Of a DNA stretch of 64,000 nt, positions 62,787 to 64,000 are shown in pieces. Each line of letters opens with the position of its first letter. Positions within the stretch are counted from its first letter, which is position 1. The translations under genes and the position numbers were made by a program. The notes below the pieces were generated by a model. The model searched no databases and was not told the DNA's origin. It saw only the letters and a list, made by a program, of their open reading frames with translations. Source of the DNA: Prauserella cavernicola (GTDB taxonomy: Bacteria; Actinomycetota; Actinomycetes; Mycobacteriales; Pseudonocardiaceae). The stretch covers positions 124,001-188,000 of the forward strand of contig NZ_JAENJH010000003.1 in NCBI RefSeq assembly GCF_016595675.1, read 5' to 3'.

Positions 62787-64000
62787 TTACGCGTTGTCGC
62801 CCCTCCATTCCTCGGGGAAAACGCCTCCGTTGTCCATGGCGGGGAACACACCGAACCGGAAGAAGTCGATCGTGCCCTTCGTGGCCAACCCTGTTGGGCT
62901 GTGGGTCAAATCGGTGACCGTCTTGATGCCGTTCTCAATCTTGTCAGCGATGTCCTTGCCCCACTTGTCCTCGATCAGGTTGGGGGTCCCGTTCATGTTC
63001 TTCAGGAAATCGTCCATTTTCTTCCCGAAGTTGTCGATCTGATCGGGTGTGAGCGCGTCGCCGTGATCAGACGAGTACTTCTTCAGGCCGTCCATGAACA
63101 GGTCACGAGTTTTTTGCGGACTGTCCCAGATCCAGGACTTTTTGTCGCCATCACCGTTCTGGCCGTCGCGGTCGCCGCCTTGGCCGCCGTCTTGGTTGCC
63201 GTCGCGGTCGCCGCCTTGGCCGCCGTCTTGGTTGCCGTCGCGGTCGCCGCCTTGGCCGCCGTCTTGGTTGCCGTCGCGGTCGCCGCCTTGGCCGCCGTCT
63301 TGGTTGCCGTCGCGGTCGCCGCCTTGGCCGCCGTCTTGGTTGCCGTCGCGGTCGCCGCCTTGGCCGCCGCCCTGGCCGCCGCCCTGGCCGCCGCCGTCCT
63401 GACTGCCGCCGTTTCCATTCGGACTGCTGTCGCCGGGGCCGTTGCCGCCACCCGACGTACCACCTCCGCCACCTGAGGGCGATGAGCCTGGGCCTGCGTT
63501 GGGGTCCCAGTCCTTGATGCCCGAGTTGGGGTCCCAGTCCTTGATGCCGGCGTTTGGATCCCAGTCCTTGATGCCCGAGTTCGGGTCCCAGTCCTTGCCC
63601 CCGGAACCGCCTGATCCGCCATTGCCATCGAGTGTCGATGAAATGCTTCCGCCGCCATCGGGAGACGTGTCACCTCCCGGTGGAGGTGGGGGTGTGCGTG
63701 TGGGAGGCGGGGGTACTGCGTCGCCGCTGGTGCCGCCACCGCCGCCGCCGTCGGGGGTGCTGTTGCCGGGTGGAGGTGGGGGTGTGCGTGTGGGAGGCGG
63801 GGGTACTGCGTCGCCGCTGGTGCCGCCACCGCCGCCGCCGTCGGGGGTGCTGTTGCCGCCCTGGCCGCCACCTCCGCCGCCACTGCCGTTGGCACCACTC
63901 ATCTCCGGTGCCTCACCGGTGCTTTCATTCGGCTGACGTCCGCCGCCGCCACCGCCGCCACTGCCACCGCCGGTGGGCGCGGAGTTGCCTCCGGCCCTGC
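62787..64000 (-). CDS. Gly/Pro-rich repetitive protein, N-terminus outside the window
   Basis: 404 codons are visible and the frame is open to the edge, so an internal ATG (63902) need not be the start. From the N-terminal side: Gly-rich region; two 30-residue repeats with VPPPPTRTPPPPPG; four repeats of KDWDPN(S/A)GI; five copies of GGDRDGNQDGGQ; then a C-terminal domain of about 115 residues (SWIWDSPQKTRDLFMDGLKKYSSDHGD...FPEEWRGDNA) with helical, charged character. Low-complexity linker plus a folded C-terminal domain is common in type VII (ESX)-associated or surface proteins of Pseudonocardiaceae; no WXG/PPE domain is visible here. Confidence 0.75.
   Translation of the reverse strand, partial: RAGGNSAPTGGGSGGGGGGGRQPNESTGEAPEMSGANGSGGGGGGQGGNSTPDGGGGGGTSGDAVPPPPTRTPPPPPGNSTPDGGGGGGTSGDAVPPPPTRTPPPPPGGDTSPDGGGSISSTLDGNGGSGGSGGKDWDPNSGIKDWDPNAGIKDWDPNSGIKDWDPNAGPGSSPSGGGGGTSGGGNGPGDSSPNGNGGSQDGGGQGGGQGGGQGGDRDGNQDGGQGGDRDGNQDGGQGGDRDGNQDGGQGGDRDGNQDGGQGGDRDGNQDGGQGGDRDGQNGDGDKKSWIWDSPQKTRDLFMDGLKKYSSDHGDALTPDQIDNFGKKMDDFLKNMNGTPNLIEDKWGKDIADKIENGIKTVTDLTHSPTGLATKGTIDFFRFGVFPAMDNGGVFPEEWRGDNA
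63163..63378 (-). repeat. 36-bp tandem repeat inside the Gly-rich gene
   Basis: Five full copies of a 36-bp unit start at 63163, 63199, 63235, 63271 and 63307; a sixth at 63343 breaks down halfway. They encode GGDRDGNQDGGQ. The copies are nearly identical in DNA, which suggests recent expansion and likely length variation between strains. Confidence 0.9.
63681..63858 (-). repeat. 90-bp duplication in the Gly-rich gene
   Basis: Two head-to-tail copies of 90 bp (the second begins at 63771) encode the NSTPDGGGGGG..VPPPPTRTPPPPPG segment twice with practically no nucleotide difference. In-frame, recent duplication. Confidence 0.85.

Overview
The window is about 64 kb of a very GC-rich actinobacterial chromosome with dense, mostly short operons and many 4-bp (GTGA/ATGA) stop/start overlaps. 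The mycobacterial-type integration host factor mihF, an S-(hydroxymethyl)mycothiol dehydrogenase, an EphD-type hydrolase/SDR fusion, a glpD-tetR-flavoprotein block and many TetR regulators of acyl-CoA enzymes point to a mycothiol-producing order. A Pseudonocardiaceae member (Saccharomonospora, Prauserella or Amycolatopsis type) is the best guess. I see no rRNA, tRNA, insertion sequence, prophage or CRISPR array.

Layout. 1-2.3 kb: two-component kinase (cut by the window edge) with an ABC exporter, all on the minus strand. 2.4-9.7 kb: MFS transporter, EphD-like fusion with its TetR, DoxX protein, second citrate synthase citA, pdxH. 9.7-18.9 kb: transporters, MBL hydrolase with TetR, aldose epimerase, amidohydrolase, acyl-CoA dehydrogenase with divergent TetR, PfkB kinase. 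19.1-26.7 kb: main citrate synthase gltA, then a minus-strand tetR-glpD-ABC transporter operon divergent from an alkyl-DHAP-synthase-like flavoprotein. 26.8-36.8 kb: mycothiol/formaldehyde dehydrogenase, secreted C39 peptidase, thioesterase, fatty acyl-CoA ligase, mihF, isochorismate synthase with an Sfp-type PPTase, acyl-CoA dehydrogenase. 36-40.3 kb: crotonase/acyl-CoA ligase/TetR operon sharing an 18-bp perfect palindrome with a GNAT gene, then a DtxR-family regulator. 40.3-41.4 kb: a large 21-bp repeat array followed by a short HTH gene. 41.4-46.3 kb: aminotransferase, two-component system, ABC transporter.

46.3-53.4 kb is the most coherent accessory block. It holds a sulfotransferase, an SDR and a DUF1214-like protein in one minus-strand operon, then an NTF2-like gene, then a complete plus-strand operon for making and recycling PAPS (cysD, cysNC fusion, cysQ). 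Near-identical inverted repeats of the KstR type (TnnAACnnGTTnnA) are fused in the same way to the -10 elements of the sulfotransferase operon and the cys operon. This suggests one regulon coupling sulfate activation to sulfation of a lipid or steroid-like substrate.

53.4-64 kb: SGNH hydrolase, TetR, DedA protein, RecQ helicase, a small SRPBCC/hydrolase/DUF1801 operon, an M48 peptidase, a Vgb-like beta-propeller, a PPOX-like protein, and the C-terminal part of a Gly/Pro-rich repetitive protein running off the right edge.

Two repeat systems recur between genes. (1) 21-bp unit arrays, each unit beginning GCGAGT, occur at three loci (20.6, 40.3-41.0 and 60.6 kb); at each, one block lies just behind a gene and reads in that gene's direction. 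(2) Long near-perfect hairpins sharing a GTGAAGG..CACCT arm (20.5 and 26.8 kb, with a decayed short copy at 57.4 kb) sit at gene ends. Many promoters look leaderless, with a TANNNT box 6-8 nt before the start codon.
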